The notes: generated by a model from the letters alone, not told the origin. A DNA stretch of 64,000 nt from Neoasaia chiangmaiensis (GCF_002005465.1 NZ_CP014691.1:1054001-1118000); one strand, 5' to 3'; numbered from the stretch's first letter, positions 10,424 to 20,370 are shown. Translations and numbers: made by a program.

Positions 10424-11827
10424 ATGAGCGATGCAATCCTCAACACGCGGCTCAGTGTCCGTCGTCCCATGGTCGGGCGGATGATGCTCGCCGCCATTCT
10501 CGCAGCCGTCGCCGGTCTGATGTTCGGCCTCGACATCGGCGTCATATCCGGCGCGCTGGGCTTCATCGCCGATGAGTTCCATGCCTCTCAGGTGGCACAG
10601 GAATGGATCGTCTCGTCCATGATGTTCGGCGCGGCAATCGGCGCGCTCTGTGCCGGTCGCAGTTCGTCGGCGATCGGTCGCCGCAAATCGCTGATCCTGA
10701 GTGCCGCACTCTTCGTGATCGGCGCGCTGGGCTGCGTCCTTGCCCATTCGGTCACCATGCTGATCGTCGCACGCGCCGTTCTGGGCCTGGCCATCGGCAT
10801 CGCCAGCTTCGTCGCCCCGCTCTATATCTCCGAAGTGGCGGACGAAGACCATCGTGGCAGCCTGATCTCGGTCTATCAGCTCATGATCACCATGGGCATC
10901 CTGCTCGCCTTCGTCTCGGACGCCCTGTTCGCCTATGCCCATGCCTGGCGCTGGATGCTCGGCATCGTCGCCGTCCCCGGCACGATCTTCCTGGTCGGCG
11001 CCTTCTTCCTGCCGGACAGCCCGCGCTGGCTGATGCTGCGCGGTCGCGAAAGCGACGCGATCAGAACGCTCGAATCCCTGCGCCACTCGCGCGAGGAAGC
11101 CCATAAGGAAATTTCGGCCATCCGCGCCCAGCTCACCCAGAAGCAGCGCGGCTTCTCGATGTTCATGGAAAATCCCAATTTCCGCCGCTCGGTCATGCTG
11201 GGCATCGGCCTGCAGATCGTGCAGCAATTCACCGGCATCAACGTGGTGATGTATTACGCACCGCGCATTTTCGAGGTCGCAGGCTTCGGTCAGGACGGTC
11301 AGATGTGGGGCACGGCCACGGTCGGTCTCGTCAACATGCTGGCAACCTTCATCGCCATCGGCTTCGTGGACCGCTGGGGTCGCCGCCCGATGCTGATCGC
11401 CGGCTTCATCATCATGGCCGCCGGCATGGGCGCCCTGGCGACATTGCTCGCCGCAGGTCCCAGCGCCAGCACGATGACGCATTACCTCTCCGTCACGGTG
11501 CTCCTGTGCTTCATCGTCGGTTTCGCATTCTCCGCCGGTCCGCTGATCTGGATCCTCTGCGCGGAAGTCCAGCCCCTGCAAGGCCGCGATTTCGGCATCG
11601 CATGCTCGACGCTGACCAACTGGGTCACCAACATGATCGTCGGCGCGACCTTCCTCTCCCTGCTCAGCACGCTCGGCGCGTCGCATACCTTCTGGCTCTA
11701 CGCCGCGTTGAACGCCGTGTTCATCCTCGTCACCATCGCCTTCGTGCCGGAGACCCGGGGCGTCGCGCTGGAGAGCATCGAGCGCAAGCTGAACGCCGGT
11801 TACCGCCTGCGCGATATCGGCCGCTAA
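10424..11827 (+). CDS. Sugar porter family MFS transporter (GalP/XylE-like)
   Basis: The 467-residue protein is predicted to be a 12-helix sugar:H+ symporter of the inner membrane. It carries the sugar porter signatures: LDIGVISGAL in helix 1, GRRKS between helices 2 and 3, PDSPRWL at the end of the N half, QQFTGINVVMYYAP in helix 7, DRWGRRP, and VPETRG at the C terminus. The order and length match GalP, AraE and XylE. The start at 10424 follows AGGAG. Sequence alone does not say which sugar; glucose, galactose, xylose or arabinose are possible. A strong terminator follows. Confidence 0.9.
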   Translation: MSDAILNTRLSVRRPMVGRMMLAAILAAVAGLMFGLDIGVISGALGFIADEFHASQVAQEWIVSSMMFGAAIGALCAGRSSSAIGRRKSLILSAALFVIGALGCVLAHSVTMLIVARAVLGLAIGIASFVAPLYISEVADEDHRGSLISVYQLMITMGILLAFVSDALFAYAHAWRWMLGIVAVPGTIFLVGAFFLPDSPRWLMLRGRESDAIRTLESLRHSREEAHKEISAIRAQLTQKQRGFSMFMENPNFRRSVMLGIGLQIVQQFTGINVVMYYAPRIFEVAGFGQDGQMWGTATVGLVNMLATFIAIGFVDRWGRRPMLIAGFIIMAAGMGALATLLAAGPSASTMTHYLSVTVLLCFIVGFAFSAGPLIWILCAEVQPLQGRDFGIACSTLTNWVTNMIVGATFLSLLSTLGASHTFWLYAALNAVFILVTIAFVPETRGVALESIERKLNAGYRLRDIGR

Positions 11828-11836
11828 TCCGGCCTT

Positions 11837-11870
11837 CCCTTCGCTTCTCCTGAAGCGAAGGGACTCTTTC
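11837..11870 (+). terminator. Intrinsic terminator after the sugar porter gene
   Basis: CCCTTCGCTTC at 11837-11847 and GAAGCGAAGGG at 11852-11862 form a perfect 11-bp stem with a TCCT loop, followed by ACTCTTTC. The stem begins 9 bp after the stop codon, which isolates the transporter gene from ispDF. Confidence 0.85.
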
Positions 11871-11932
11871 ACAACGCATTGCCTCCCCCGACCGCTTGTG
11901 ATCTTGACGCGCGGCCCACGACCCCGCATTGC

Positions 11933-13090
11933 ATGAACACCATGCGTATTGCCGCCATTCTACTCGCCGCCGGTTCCGGTCGACGCTTCGCCGAAACCGC
12001 CATCGCGGGTGCCCCCGCCAAACAATTCATCCTTCTTGGCGGGAAACCCGTTATCCGCCATGCCGCCGAAGCGCTGCTGCCGCATGTCGACGTGCTCCAG
12101 CCCGTCGGCACCGATCCGGCCCTGCTCGACGCGCTCGACGGTCTCGATGTCCTGCCGCCCGTCAGCGGTGGCACGGAACGCCAGCATAGCGTCCGCGCCG
12201 GTCTTGAGGCGCTGGATGCCCTGCCCGAACCACCCGATCTCGTTCTGGTGCATGACGGTGCGCGCCCGTTCGTCCCGGCCGAACTGACACAAGCGGTCAT
12301 TGCCGCCCTGTCCCGGCATCCCGGCGCCATTCCCGCCGTCCGCGTCGCCGATACGATCAAGCGCGGACGCGACGGCCTTGTCGAAAGCACCGTCCCGCGC
12401 GACTCGCTCTGGCGTGCCCAGACGCCGCAGGGTTTCCATTTCGCCCTGCTGCGCGACCTGCACCGTCAGCATGATGCCCACGCCACGGACGACGCGGCAT
12501 TGCTGGAAGCAGCCGGTCAGGCCGTCGCTCTCGTTCCGGGATCGGACGACAACATCAAACTCACGCTCCCGGAGGATCTCGTGCGACTGGAACGACTGCT
12601 CGGCACCACGCCCCTACCGCGTACCGGCCTTGGTTACGACGTGCATGCCTTCGAGGTCGGTCGTCCCCTGATCCTCTGCGGTATCACCATCCCCCACGAC
12701 CGCGGGCTCGCCGGTCATTCGGACGCCGATGTCGGCATCCATACACTTTGTGACGCGATCTACGGCGCACTGGCGGAAGGCGATATCGGTCGCCATTTTC
12801 CCCCGAGCGAGAACGAGTGGAAAGACATGGATTCCGCACGTTTCCTCATCCACGCCGGCGAGCGTATCCGCGCGCGCGGCGGCATGCTGATTAATGCCGA
12901 CGTCACCCTGATCTGCGAACGCCCGAAAATCGGACCGCATGCAACAGCCATGCGCAACCGTTTGGCGGAATTGCTGAAAGTCGACGTCGACCGGATTTCC
13001 GTCAAGGCCACGACGTCCGAACGTCTGGGCTTCACAGGCCGGGAAGAGGGAATTGCCGCCACAGCCGTCGCGACTGTCCTGCTTCCATAA
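11933..13090 (+). CDS. ispDF: Bifunctional IspD/IspF isoprenoid enzyme
   Basis: The 385-residue fusion catalyses two non-consecutive steps of the MEP pathway: MEP cytidylyltransferase and 2-C-methyl-D-erythritol 2,4-cyclodiphosphate synthase. The IspD half (about 1-226) has the nucleotide-binding [15 protein letters not shown] and TPQGFHF. The IspF half begins near residue 228 with GLGYDVHAF, whose Asp and His bind zinc, and continues with AGHSDADV and [13 protein letters not shown]. This fusion is common in alphaproteobacteria. The ATG at 11933 or the one at 11942 could be used; neither has a strong ribosome-binding site. Confidence 0.96.
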   Translation: MNTMRIAAILLAAGSGRRFAETAIAGAPAKQFILLGGKPVIRHAAEALLPHVDVLQPVGTDPALLDALDGLDVLPPVSGGTERQHSVRAGLEALDALPEPPDLVLVHDGARPFVPAELTQAVIAALSRHPGAIPAVRVADTIKRGRDGLVESTVPRDSLWRAQTPQGFHFALLRDLHRQHDAHATDDAALLEAAGQAVALVPGSDDNIKLTLPEDLVRLERLLGTTPLPRTGLGYDVHAFEVGRPLILCGITIPHDRGLAGHSDADVGIHTLCDAIYGALAEGDIGRHFPPSENEWKDMDSARFLIHAGERIRARGGMLINADVTLICERPKIGPHATAMRNRLAELLKVDVDRISVKATTSERLGFTGREEGIAATAVATVLLP

Positions 13091-13096
13091 TCAGGG

Positions 13097-13118
13097 CGAC
13101 GATCGGCAACGATCGTCG
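13097..13118 (+). terminator. GNRA-looped hairpin after ispDF (possible terminator)
   Basis: CGACGATCG at 13097-13105 and CGATCGTCG at 13110-13118 form a perfect 9-bp stem closed by a GCAA tetraloop, starting 6 bp after the ispDF stop. There is no T-tract, so it may instead protect the 3' end or assist factor-dependent termination. Confidence 0.5.
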
Positions 13119-13197
13119 GCTTGCCTACACCTGCCACATCCCGGAACCGACAGGCTGACCGCTCAACAGGCGGTCTGTCCGCAATAATCCAGCGGGA

Positions 13198-13380
13198 TCA
13201 GCCCTTCAGGGCGCAGACCACAACGATAACCGGCGTCGCCGCCAGCAGAAGCCACGCACCTTGTGCGCAGGTCGCAAATATACGCGCGGAACGCTGGCGC
13301 AGCGATCCCCTCCGCGCCCTGAGCGCACGCAACTCGGTGTCGCTATGCAGAACCGCCATGTCCGCCGTGCCATCAATCAT
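13198..13380 (-). CDS. Small single-pass membrane protein
   Basis: This 60-residue frame has an ATG at 13380 preceded by GGAGAG at ideal distance (7 nt), a better site than many genes in the window. The product starts with an acidic segment (MIDGTADMAVLHSDTEL), continues with a strongly basic stretch rich in Arg, and ends with one hydrophobic helix (AWLLLAATPVIVVV) and a Lys near the C terminus. The charge pattern predicts an N-in, single-span inner-membrane protein. No family was recognised. The rest of the 454-bp gap between ispDF and atp12 has no other credible gene. Confidence 0.55.
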   Translation of the reverse strand: MIDGTADMAVLHSDTELRALRARRGSLRQRSARIFATCAQGAWLLLAATPVIVVVCALKG

Positions 13381-13544
13381 TTCAAAACTCTCCAAATCCC
13401 CGTGCGCATATGGCCCGGAACTTGTCGAATACTTTCGCGTCGAGGTCGAGTTACTGATCGTCTCATCGCGTCGCGAAATTCAACAATCGTCATTTCCCAC
13501 ATGAAAATGGCAAAAACATGCCGGATTTCATGTGGTCGACATCC

Positions 13545-14252
13545 CTATGGCCGGGACAATTCGTAAAACCGCATCGCATCGTCAACATCACGCGCCCGGG
13601 CGGCCAACTGGTCGAGAACATCCACGTCCTCTCCCCAACGCTGCATCTGCGAACGCTCCTCGAAAGAGGCCACAGCACACGCCGTTTCCGATTCGAGCCA
13701 CCCTTCAAGCAATCCAATCCCAAGGACGAGACTCCCCAGCGCTGGCGTCAAAACGCCCAGACTCGCCAACGCCGCGTCATCGAAGGTTAGGAGCGTACGC
13801 GTGAATTCATCGCTCAGGCGCGGATCGGCCGGTAAGGGTGCCAATGCCGTCGTCACATCCGGCCGGACGCCGTGTTGTGCCGCAAACAGATCCATAACCG
13901 GGTCGAAGAGAGCCGATTGCGCGTCGGCCTCCGCCGCATCGCGATAGAAGAGCAGGTCGGAAGCGCCATAATTCAGAAGCGTAGTTACCGTCGCCTGACG
14001 ATCCGGGGCAATCCGTTCGATCATCGTTCCCGCAATGCCCGTCAGCGGCAGGCTTCCAGGGTCGAACGCGACATCCGGCGGTATCGCACGCCATTCCTCG
14101 GCAATGGCGGAAGCCAGCGCCGCCTGCCGCACCGCCAGTTCATATCCCGCCGGCAACCTGACGGACCGCCCGTCCAACTGGACGGCGAACAGCCCCGACG
14201 CCAGATGGCAGACCGTTACCTCTTTCCAGAAACGTCGCCGCGCCGCACTCAA
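13545..14252 (-). CDS. ATP12-family F1-ATPase assembly chaperone
   Basis: The product of about 235 residues matches the alphaproteobacterial and mitochondrial ATP12 family, which chaperones the alpha subunit of F1-ATP synthase before assembly. Family blocks include RRFWKEV near the N terminus, DGRSVRLP, AEEWRA, YGASDLLFYR and a C-terminal region ending near WGEDVDV. The start is a TTG at 14252 that overlaps the asmA stop by 4 bp (TTGA); the conserved N terminus begins right there, so no shorter start fits. It is the last gene of the rarA-rluC-asmA-atp12 unit. Confidence 0.9.
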   Translation of the reverse strand: MSAARRRFWKEVTVCHLASGLFAVQLDGRSVRLPAGYELAVRQAALASAIAEEWRAIPPDVAFDPGSLPLTGIAGTMIERIAPDRQATVTTLLNYGASDLLFYRDAAEADAQSALFDPVMDLFAAQHGVRPDVTTALAPLPADPRLSDEFTRTLLTFDDAALASLGVLTPALGSLVLGIGLLEGWLESETACAVASFEERSQMQRWGEDVDVLDQLAARARDVDDAMRFYELSRP

Positions 14253-16759
14253 TGCAGGATTCCCAGTGCGTGCAGGAAGTCGGACGCGCGCGAATGGTGC
14301 CTGGCCTCCGGCGGCGCATCGCCCCCCAGCCCTTCACGCGCCGCGTTCAAGGCCGGCCCGCAGGGGTCGGGCGCCGCCCCACCGAGCGTGACCTCGAAGC
14401 GGCCATCCTGCCCCGCCGCCTGCCGCGCCATCGGCGCGCCCAGGGTGCCACCAACCGAAACCGGCGTGGATGCGCCGGCACTGCCGAAGCCGATCCGGGG
14501 TGTGAGGTTCAGTGCCAGTTCCTGCGTCGCAAGATCGATCGTTCCCGATCCCGTCGCCGCCACCGGCCCCGCCTGCATGCCGATCGTATCCAGATTGGCC
14601 TTGCCCCGGTCGATCTGCATGTGCACGCCCAGACACCGCAACCCGACATCACCATGCCCCAGAACGACCTGCGCATCGTGCCCGATCAATTGCCCCAGCA
14701 GGCGCCCATCGATATTGCCGCCCACCATCGACAGCCCCAGATGCCCCGAAGCCGACGCCAGCAGCGCGGCGCGATCGCCACCTTGCGCATGCAATTCACC
14801 GACTGCCTCAAGCGGGCCACGCAGCAGCAGCGGCAGACCCGCCTGCATTTCTGCTAACGTCGCCGGCAGCAGGAATGGCGCGAAACGAAAGCTCAGTACC
14901 GCCGGCTCCTGGCTGGCATCGTAGTCGATCACGCCGGACAGCGCCCCGCCCGCACCATGACCTGAAAGCGGGTCCAGGGTGAGATGACCCTGACGCAAGA
15001 CAGCATGCGCCAACAGATCGCTGTAATCCTGACCGTTGAAACGCAACGTCCCGATATGCAGGCGGATATCGCCATTCCGCCCGCGCAACATCTCGACAAG
15101 CGAACGCGATGCCGGACTCACGTCCGGGTTCGCGGCGGTCGTCGGTGCCTGTTGCGTCCCGGCCATCGGCTTCACCGCCGACGCCACGACACCGGCGACG
15201 CCGGGTGCCGCGTCCGGTGCCGACCTGGCATCCGGGATGACCGCCGCCGGCGGGGAAGCATGGCGCCACAACCCGGACAATGCATCCATGTCCAGATGCG
15301 CCACCTCCAGCACGGCATGGATATCCGGATTGCGCGTCAGCGCGAAACCGGCGGTTCCCGTCAGGCTGACTTCCTGGCTGCTCAGGGAAAGATCACGCAA
15401 CTGCACATTCTTCGTGCCATCAGCACCGAGCGTGGCCTTGAGCGCCGCGTTCGTCAGTGTCGCGCCACGAATAGCGAAGCCTTGCGCATGGCCATCGAGC
15501 GCCAGTTGCGTGCCATGCGCCCCCAGCGTGCCACGTAGAGATATTGTCGCATCCTGATCCGGGTCGTGCCGATCCGTCGCCGCAAGACCGCTCTTGCCCG
15601 GCTCCCGCATCTCGATGGCAACCGGCAGCGGGGTTCCCAGTCGGGTGTGCCAGGCGGCGAGAGCCTGCGACAACGTGCCGAACTGTCCCTGCACATGCCC
15701 GATACGCGTCCGCCATTGCAGATCGGTCGTCACGGTCAACGGGGAGGAAAGTGTCTCGCCATCGATGCTCGTCTGCCGCGCCTGAACGCCGTTCCAGCCC
15801 GGCGCGCTCGCCATATGCAGATGGATATGATTGACGCCGATCCCGGCCGCTATGGCGTGCCACCCCTGGCTCAGCGCCGGCACGTCGAACACGCCGACCT
15901 CGCCTCCCAGCCCGTCGATCGCGGGCAGATCGGCATGCGGAAATACGCCCGAAAGATCGTTCAGATGCGCGAGTTCACCACGCACAGTGCCGGAAATGCC
16001 CTGCAGATGGCGCGGATCGTTGATCTGTCCGTCGATATTCACCCAGTCGCGATGCGCGCTCTCCGCGCCCAATGTCGCGCCAAGACTGACTGCCCATGGC
16101 GGGTTCTTCCCCGTCAGGACGGAAAGTGGCCCGATATGGCCGGTTAACGTGAAAGGCGTGTTCGCGTGGTGCGCCTGCAAATCGAGATATGGGCTGCTCG
16201 ACGGCAGACCATCGAGTTCAAGCCGATCGATCGTGACATGACCACCTTGCCGGGCGGCGAGATCCTGAAAGTCGATCCCGGTATCCATGATGCTGGCGCT
16301 GCCCAGCTCGGCCTTCCAGTGCGCCTGGACGCGATGCGTGCTACCGGTCGTCGCCCTGGCGCCGTCACGCTCAGGCGGCGTAAAATTCCAGTTCGCCGTG
16401 CCATCGACCGCACGCCGCAACGTCAGCGTACCGCCCGTCACCACAACATGCTCCAGCCGAAGCTGCCGCCAGATCAATGGCGTCAACGCGAGCGAGGCAT
16501 GCACTTCCCGCGCGCGCAGCATGGGCGGCCGGTCACTGCCGGGCAGATCGGACAACGTCACATCCCGCGCCGCGAAACTCGGCCACGGGAATACCTGAAC
16601 GGAAAAATGCCCGATTTCCAGATCCCGCCCGGTCTGCCGTTTGACCGCCGCGATCACATCCTGTCGTAACGCCGAACGATCGATCAGGACATGCGCCGCG
16701 ATGCCGAACCCGGTCAGCAGAACCAGCAGGACGATCAGCGCCCCGAGAAGCCGCTTCAT
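14249..16759 (-). CDS. AsmA family protein
   Basis: The 836-residue protein is anchored by one N-terminal helix (about residues 5-25, LLGALIVLLVLLTGFGIAAH). It continues as a long beta-rich region characteristic of AsmA-type envelope proteins, which are thought to bridge the periplasm and help move phospholipid to the outer membrane. The start overlaps the rluC stop by 4 bp. A low-complexity Pro/Ala-rich segment sits in the middle (about residues 500-540) and the last third contains the AsmA_2-like region with repeated LSGVIDYDA-type strands. A second giant relative lies 3.7 kb away in this window. Confidence 0.88.
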   Translation of the reverse strand: MKRLLGALIVLLVLLTGFGIAAHVLIDRSALRQDVIAAVKRQTGRDLEIGHFSVQVFPWPSFAARDVTLSDLPGSDRPPMLRAREVHASLALTPLIWRQLRLEHVVVTGGTLTLRRAVDGTANWNFTPPERDGARATTGSTHRVQAHWKAELGSASIMDTGIDFQDLAARQGGHVTIDRLELDGLPSSSPYLDLQAHHANTPFTLTGHIGPLSVLTGKNPPWAVSLGATLGAESAHRDWVNIDGQINDPRHLQGISGTVRGELAHLNDLSGVFPHADLPAIDGLGGEVGVFDVPALSQGWHAIAAGIGVNHIHLHMASAPGWNGVQARQTSIDGETLSSPLTVTTDLQWRTRIGHVQGQFGTLSQALAAWHTRLGTPLPVAIEMREPGKSGLAATDRHDPDQDATISLRGTLGAHGTQLALDGHAQGFAIRGATLTNAALKATLGADGTKNVQLRDLSLSSQEVSLTGTAGFALTRNPDIHAVLEVAHLDMDALSGLWRHASPPAAVIPDARSAPDAAPGVAGVVASAVKPMAGTQQAPTTAANPDVSPASRSLVEMLRGRNGDIRLHIGTLRFNGQDYSDLLAHAVLRQGHLTLDPLSGHGAGGALSGVIDYDASQEPAVLSFRFAPFLLPATLAEMQAGLPLLLRGPLEAVGELHAQGGDRAALLASASGHLGLSMVGGNIDGRLLGQLIGHDAQVVLGHGDVGLRCLGVHMQIDRGKANLDTIGMQAGPVAATGSGTIDLATQELALNLTPRIGFGSAGASTPVSVGGTLGAPMARQAAGQDGRFEVTLGGAAPDPCGPALNAAREGLGGDAPPEARHHSRASDFLHALGILH

Positions 16760-17784
16760 CGCCGTGCGCTCCGCCCCGTTTTGGCAACCGCGCGCTCGGC
16801 GCCTCCACCATGACGGCGCTCAGGCTTGGGCGTCTCGCCCGCCACGAAGCCCAGATCCTTGAACGTGTCGCGCATATGCGGCGGCAACGGCGCCGCAACC
16901 ATCAGGCGGCCACCATCGGGATGCGGAATGTCGAGCGCACGCGCATGCAGGTGCAAGCGGTCGGTGAAGCCCTCCGGATGCGCCAGCTTACCGCCATAGC
17001 GCGGATCGCCCAGAATGGGCGTGCCGAGCGACTCGCAGTGAACGCGCAGCTGATGCGTCCGCCCCGTCAGCGGCGACAGGCCGAGCCAGGAAATCTTGCG
17101 CCCCGCACCGTCAAGCGTCTCGTATTCCGTGCGCGCATGCGCCGCGTCCTCGTCATCACGCTCCGCAGCAATCACCAGCGCGCCGTTACCGGCCCCCAGC
17201 TTGGCCAGCGGCTGGTCGATCACGCCGCTCGCAGGCGTCGGGCGCCCCACGACCACCGCCCAATATGTCTTGTGCACATCGCGCCCGCGAAATGCCGCGG
17301 CCAGCTTGGCGGCCACGCCCGGCGTGCGCGCCAGCAGCAGAATGCCGGACGTGTCCCGGTCGATCCGATGCACGAGACGGGGCCTGTGCTCGCTGTCGCC
17401 CTGCAAACCTTCCAGCATCATGTCGACATGCTTGATGATGCCCGGCCCGCCCTGCGTCGCCAGACCGGACGGCTTGTTGAGCACAATCACCTTGTCGTCA
17501 CGGTAAATCACCATGCGCTCGATCTCACGCGCCAGCATCGGGTCCAGCGGCGGCGGCCCTTCCTTGGCCACGGCCGAGGCATCCGGTAACGGCGGAATCC
17601 GCACGGTCTGCGCGGGCACGAGACGGCTGGCGCCTGTCACGCGTTTGCCATCCACGCGCACCTGTCCGGTACGGCAGAGTTTCTGCAACGCGCCTTGCGT
17701 CACGTTGGGGAAATGACGGCGAAACCAACGGTCGAGGCGCAAATCGGCCTCGTCTTCGCTCACGATACGGGTCTGAACACTCAT
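16756..17784 (-). CDS. RluC/RluD-family 23S rRNA pseudouridine synthase
   Basis: The 342-residue protein has an N-terminal S4 RNA-binding domain (RLDRWFRRHFPNVTQGALQK) followed by the RluA-type catalytic domain with HRIDRDTSGILLLAR; the Asp after HRI-D-R is the catalytic residue. Later blocks are GRTHQLRVHC and GDPRYGG. Enzymes of this clade modify 23S rRNA, most often RluC at 955/2504/2580. The basic tail after residue 320 is rich in Arg and Gly. Both ends overlap neighbours by 4 bp, so translation is coupled with rarA and asmA. Confidence 0.92.
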   Translation of the reverse strand: MSVQTRIVSEDEADLRLDRWFRRHFPNVTQGALQKLCRTGQVRVDGKRVTGASRLVPAQTVRIPPLPDASAVAKEGPPPLDPMLAREIERMVIYRDDKVIVLNKPSGLATQGGPGIIKHVDMMLEGLQGDSEHRPRLVHRIDRDTSGILLLARTPGVAAKLAAAFRGRDVHKTYWAVVVGRPTPASGVIDQPLAKLGAGNGALVIAAERDDEDAAHARTEYETLDGAGRKISWLGLSPLTGRTHQLRVHCESLGTPILGDPRYGGKLAHPEGFTDRLHLHARALDIPHPDGGRLMVAAPLPPHMRDTFKDLGFVAGETPKPERRHGGGAERAVAKTGRSARR

Positions 17785-19178
17785 GAGCGACGGCTTGCCC
17801 GCAACGCTGCCTGCCTGTCCAGGGTTTTTCGGATTTCCGCCTCCCGTCCACGCGGCGTGGGCGAATACAGCCGGACACGTTCCATCTCGTCCGGAAAATA
17901 ATTCTGGCCGGAAAACGCCTCTTCCGTATCGTGATCGTATTCGTAACCCGCTCCGTAGCCGATATCCTTCATCAGCCTGGTCGGTGCATTGCGGATATGA
18001 TGCGGCGGACCCAGGCTGCCCGTCTGCTTCGCCAGACGCCGCGCCGCGCCGTATGCCTTGTAGACGGCATTGGATTTCGGCGCCGTCGCGAGATGCACCA
18101 CCAGTTGCGCCAGCGCCAGTTCGCCCTCCGGCGTGCCAAGCCGCTCATAGGTCTGCCACGCCGCCACCGCGAGCGGCAGCGCGGAAGGGTCTGCTATGCC
18201 AACATCCTCCGCCGCGAAACGCGTCAGCCGCCGCGCGATGTAGCGCGGATCCTCACCCCCTTCGAGCATTCGCGCAAACCAGTAGAGACCCGCATCCGGA
18301 TCGGAACCGCGCAACGACTTATGCAGGGCGGAGATCAGGTTGTAGTGCTCTTCCCGATCCTTGTCGTACAGGATGGCACGACGCGCCAGCAACGTCGCCA
18401 GATCGTTTGGCGTAAGCAGTTCGCCGGTGGGCTTCAGGGCCGCCAGTTGCTCGACCATGTTCAACAGATAGCGCCCATCGCCATCCGCCATCGCCCGCAA
18501 CGTCGCTCGCGCCGCGTCGTCCAGTGGCAGCCGATGGCCGATTTCCACCTCTGTCCTGGCGATCAACGCCTCCAGGCTGGCATCGTCGAGACGATTGAGC
18601 ACCAGAACCTGACACCGCGAGAGCAACGCCCCATTCAGCGCGAAGGACGGATTTTCCGTTGTCGCTCCAATCAGCACGACCGTGCCGCGTTCGACATACG
18701 GCAGAAACCCGTCCTGCTGCGCCCGATTGAAACGATGGATTTCATCGACGAACAGCAACGTGCCACGCCCCGTCTCGGCCTGATACCGCGCGGCCGTGTC
18801 AAAAGCACGCTTGAGATCCGCAACCCCGGAAAAAACCGCCGAAATCTGCTCGAATCGCAGGTCCGCCTGCGCGGCCAGCAGACGTGCGATCGTCGTCTTG
18901 CCACAGCCCGGCCCGCCCCAGAGGATGAGGCTCGGCAACGTGCCGCGCGCCAGCATCTGCCTCAGCGTACCTTGCGGCCCCAGCAGATGATCCTGCCCCT
19001 GCACTTCCGAGAGCGCGCGCGGGCGCAACCGGTCCGCCAGAGGTTGCGTGCGCGATGGCGGGGGCACAGGGGCTTCGATAGCGCGCTCCGGCGTGGCCTG
19101 TCGCCGCCCCGTCGCCTCGCGCGCCGGGGCAACGGAATCATTCTGTCCGAACAGATCGCGTGGCGCGTCGTCGCGCAT
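17781..19178 (-). CDS. rarA: Replication-associated recombination ATPase RarA (MgsA)
   Basis: RarA is an AAA+ clamp-loader-like ATPase that acts at stalled replication forks. The product is 465 residues. Visible motifs are Walker A GGPGCGKTT near residue 90, Walker B LLFVDEIHRFN, sensor 1 GATTENPSF and the C-terminal tetramerisation region with GPPHHIRNAPTRLMK. About 40 extra residues at the N terminus are Ala/Pro-rich and carry a DLFGQ segment that may bind the beta clamp. AAGGA stands before the ATG. It is the first gene of the four-gene overlapping operon. Confidence 0.96.
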   Translation of the reverse strand: MRDDAPRDLFGQNDSVAPAREATGRRQATPERAIEAPVPPPSRTQPLADRLRPRALSEVQGQDHLLGPQGTLRQMLARGTLPSLILWGGPGCGKTTIARLLAAQADLRFEQISAVFSGVADLKRAFDTAARYQAETGRGTLLFVDEIHRFNRAQQDGFLPYVERGTVVLIGATTENPSFALNGALLSRCQVLVLNRLDDASLEALIARTEVEIGHRLPLDDAARATLRAMADGDGRYLLNMVEQLAALKPTGELLTPNDLATLLARRAILYDKDREEHYNLISALHKSLRGSDPDAGLYWFARMLEGGEDPRYIARRLTRFAAEDVGIADPSALPLAVAAWQTYERLGTPEGELALAQLVVHLATAPKSNAVYKAYGAARRLAKQTGSLGPPHHIRNAPTRLMKDIGYGAGYEYDHDTEEAFSGQNYFPDEMERVRLYSPTPRGREAEIRKTLDRQAALRASRRS

Positions 19179-19236
19179 GGAATTTCCTTTGGGGCCGTGA
19201 CGAAACCGTCTGTGGTATATAGGCGCCCATGGCGCG

Positions 19237-20370
19237 TCAGACGAGAGGCCCCTCGCTCAGGACCGCGTCCCGACCGGCATGTTTCATCGCCGGCATCGTC
19301 GACAGGGCGGGCATCATCACCCCTTCGAAGGCCGTCAGGATATCCATGTCGATCGCCCCTTTCATCTCCTTCATCGTGGCGATGGCTTCGGCGGGCGTCA
19401 GAGCCGCCTTGTAGAGACGCGGCTCGATCAACGCCGCGAAAATATCGCAGATGGTCGCCACGCGTACTGCATCGCTGACCTCACGACCCGACAGCCGATC
19501 CGGATAACCGGCGCCATCCAGATGCTCGTGGTGATGACGCGTCACCGACAGCGTCATGGCATTATGCCCCCCCTGCCGCACCAGCAGATCGTGGCCCAGA
19601 GCGGGATGGAGACGCATGATCTCCGTTTCCCTGGCCGTGAGCGGTCCCGGCTTGTCCAGCAGCGCCAACGGCACCAACGCCTTGCCGATATCGTGGAACA
19701 ACACGGCTTCCGTCATCTGCACGACATCCGACGCCCGTACACCCAGTCTCTGCAAGAAAAACGCCGTGACCCCGCCAATCAGAAAACAATGCCGGCAGGC
19801 CTGGTCGCCGATCGGCCGAACCCTGTCGATCCATTGGCTCAGCCCCTCGTCAGCCACCGTCCCGGCAATCTGCTCGGCAACCGCCTTCATCGCCATCGTA
19901 TCGGGAAAACCACCAGCACGCACCGTGCGCATCGTTGCCGCCATCATGCCACCCGTGCGATCGACCATCGTGCCCAGACGCCGGTCAACAGCGTCCTGCC
20001 AGACGTTTACGCAACGTTCCGCCAGCACGCTCGACGGCTCGCGCCGGTCACAGACCACGGCAATGCCCAATCGCTGCGCATTGACCTTGTCCCGTACAGA
20101 CGGGTCCGCAATGCAAAGCAGGATAGGCACGTCGCCATGCCGCAACGCCGCCAGGGCCAGCACCCGCGCGCGCAACAGCCGCGGGGAAAATGCCATCGGC
20201 CAGTCGAGCACGATCAATCCGGCGCGCGACTGCGCCACCTCGCTTTCCGGTTCCGGTGACAATCGGACGCAGATGTCCGCCGACAACGCGCTTGAGAGCG
20301 CGTCCGCCCAGGGCACGCCCAGTTCGGGCTGCCCCGCCATCAAAAGAAGGTGTCGTCCTGTACTCGCCAT
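19237..20370 (-). CDS. HD-GYP domain protein (putative c-di-GMP phosphodiesterase)
   Basis: The 377-residue protein has an N-terminal half that resembles a degenerate receiver fold (VLDWPMAF near residue 57, no clear phospho-acceptor triad) and a C-terminal HD-GYP domain. Key residues visible are HDIGK near residue 224 and HHEHLDGAGYP near 279; GAGYP replaces the usual GxGYP motif acceptably. HD-GYP enzymes hydrolyse c-di-GMP to pGpG or GMP. AAAGGGGG stands before the ATG. The gene follows the YhdP-like gene after 70 bp and may be read from the same message. Confidence 0.9.
   Translation of the reverse strand: MASTGRHLLLMAGQPELGVPWADALSSALSADICVRLSPEPESEVAQSRAGLIVLDWPMAFSPRLLRARVLALAALRHGDVPILLCIADPSVRDKVNAQRLGIAVVCDRREPSSVLAERCVNVWQDAVDRRLGTMVDRTGGMMAATMRTVRAGGFPDTMAMKAVAEQIAGTVADEGLSQWIDRVRPIGDQACRHCFLIGGVTAFFLQRLGVRASDVVQMTEAVLFHDIGKALVPLALLDKPGPLTARETEIMRLHPALGHDLLVRQGGHNAMTLSVTRHHHEHLDGAGYPDRLSGREVSDAVRVATICDIFAALIEPRLYKAALTPAEAIATMKEMKGAIDMDILTAFEGVMMPALSTMPAMKHAGRDAVLSEGPLV

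Noticed and set aside
10202-11929. Open frame of 575 codons opposite the sugar porter gene
   Set aside because: Shadow; charged low-complexity product without family.
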